Below, in pieces: positions 5,030 through 6,115 of a stretch of DNA of 6,115 nt (within the stretch, counting starts at the first letter, position 1; the number at the start of each line of letters is the position of its first letter). Under the pieces are notes generated by a model. That model searched no databases. It was not told where the DNA came from and saw nothing but the letters and a program-made list of their open reading frames with translations. Origin of the DNA: an uncultured Treponema sp. (GTDB lineage Bacteria > Spirochaetota > Spirochaetia > Treponematales > Treponemataceae); NCBI GenBank assembly GCA_937902445.1, contig CALELJ010000257.1, positions 1 through 6,115 on the forward strand, given 5' to 3'. Both the position numbers and the translations under genes were made by a program.

Positions 5030-6115
5030 ATGGTACAGAGAGTAACTAAAAAAATCGGGGATCAGGAACTTGTCCTCGAAACAGGAAAGATCGGTAAGCA
5101 GGCCAACGGTTGTGTTTACGCTCAGATCGGCGGAACTTCGGTTATTGCTACAGTTTGCTGTTCAAGCGATGTTAGGGAAGGTCTTGATTTCGTTCCTGTT
5201 ACAGTTGAATACAACGAAAAGTTCTATGCCGCAGGTAAAATTCCTGGCGGTTTCGTAAAGAGAGAAGGTCGTCCAAAGGATAAGGAAATTCTTGTAAGCC
5301 GCCTTATCGACCGCCCTATGCGTCCACTTTTTGAAACAGCATTCGGACGCGAAATTCAGATTGTTCCAACTTGTGTTTCAATCGACGGTGTAAATACACC
5401 AGACATTCTTGCAGTTCTCGCTGCATCTGCTGCAGTTTCTATTTCAGACATTCCGTTCCACGGACCGGTTGCTGCATGTCGCGTTGGTTACCTTGACGGA
5501 CAGTATGTAATCAATCCTACATACGAACAGATGGAAAAGGTTCAGCTTGAAATCGTTGTTGCCGGTACAAAAGACGGCTTTACAATGGTAGAAGGTGGTG
5601 CTAACGAAGTTTCTGAAGATGTAATGCTCGGTGCCCTTGAACAGGCTCAGGGATTCATTACAGAAATGTGTCTTCTCCAGGAAGAACTTGTTAAGCTTGC
5701 AGGTAAGGAAAAGCTTCCACTTGCTCCACTTAACGTTGAACTTGAAAACAAGGATGCAATCAAGGCAGAGGCTCTTCCTCTCATGAAGGTTGCATGTTTC
5801 AAAGAAGGAAAGATGGCTCGCTCGGAAGCTGTAAAGGAAGTCAAGAAGCAGATTGCAGAAAAGTATGCTGACCAGCTTGCTGATGAAATGCAGGCAAAGC
5901 TCTTTGGTGCTCTCTTTGATGACATCCAGTACGAACTTCTCCGCTCAAGCATCCTTGAGACAGGTATGCGTATTGACGGACGCGGAACAGACCAGATCCG
6001 TCCAATCACCTGTGAAGTAAACGTGCTCCCACGTCCACACGGATCGGCACTCTTTACTCGTGGTGAAACACAGTCCCTCGCTGTTACAACACTTGGTACA
6101 GCAATGGATGAACAG
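5030..6115 (+). CDS. pnp: Polynucleotide phosphorylase, 3'-truncated by the window edge
   Basis: PNPase degrades RNA from the 3' end by phosphorolysis and, in reverse, adds nucleotides. It acts as a cytosolic trimer, often with RNase E-type or helicase partners. The frame is open to the window end, giving 362 of roughly 700 residues. It begins MVQRVTKKIGDQELVLETGKIG, as in the family. The first RNase PH domain includes GGFVKREGRPKDKEILVSRL and IDRPMRPLF (about residues 73-101). The helical linker domain follows (about 220-300). The second, catalytic RNase PH domain opens with TGMRIDGRG and the RPHGSALFTRGETQ phosphate/RNA-binding stretch (335-348). The KH and S1 RNA-binding domains lie beyond the window. 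ATG 5024 would add two residues. Codon bias resembles rpsO and suggests high expression. Confidence 0.97.
   Translation, partial: MVQRVTKKIGDQELVLETGKIGKQANGCVYAQIGGTSVIATVCCSSDVREGLDFVPVTVEYNEKFYAAGKIPGGFVKREGRPKDKEILVSRLIDRPMRPLFETAFGREIQIVPTCVSIDGVNTPDILAVLAASAAVSISDIPFHGPVAACRVGYLDGQYVINPTYEQMEKVQLEIVVAGTKDGFTMVEGGANEVSEDVMLGALEQAQGFITEMCLLQEELVKLAGKEKLPLAPLNVELENKDAIKAEALPLMKVACFKEGKMARSEAVKEVKKQIAEKYADQLADEMQAKLFGALFDDIQYELLRSSILETGMRIDGRGTDQIRPITCEVNVLPRPHGSALFTRGETQSLAVTTLGTAMDEQ

Overview
The window looks like a chromosomal segment of a spirochaete, most likely a Treponema-like species. The main reason is the run truB–ribF–rpsO–pnp on one strand, an order I recall from Treponema pallidum. 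The moderate GC content and the protein sequences fit, but the assignment rests on memory and was not searched. All six genes I accept lie on the + strand, and both outermost genes are cut by the window edges.

Positions 1-1163 hold the C-terminal part of a MATE-family multidrug/cation antiporter. Positions 1183-2471 form a compact queuosine-precursor module. It consists of a sigma70-type promoter, a probable preQ1 class-I riboswitch that runs into the Shine-Dalgarno sequence, a VUT/YhhQ-type queuosine precursor transporter, and queF (preQ0 to preQ1 reductase). The two genes are translationally close and share the riboswitch. The logic would be feedback: when preQ1 is plentiful, precursor import and preQ1 formation are turned down. 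An 8-bp inverted repeat brackets the aptamer and covers the ribosome binding site.

Positions 2472-2560 are a short intergenic region with a nested, concentric inverted repeat overlapping a possible promoter. That promoter lies so close to the next start codon that the mRNA could be leaderless. Positions 2561-4444 encode one 627-residue protein that joins a complete TruB tRNA pseudouridine-55 synthase to a RibF-like FMN adenylyltransferase domain. The riboflavin kinase part normally found at the end of RibF is reduced to a remnant.

Positions 4445-4609 are a structured leader for rpsO (ribosomal protein S15). rpsO is followed by a strong intrinsic-terminator-like hairpin, then a second imperfect hairpin in the leader of pnp (polynucleotide phosphorylase), of which the first 362 codons are present. 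The rpsO–pnp pairing with intervening stem-loops is the classical bacterial arrangement. Together the right half is a translation/RNA-metabolism block (tRNA modification, ribosomal protein, RNA decay), and the queuosine module beside it also serves tRNA modification. No mobile element, CRISPR array, tRNA or rRNA was seen.
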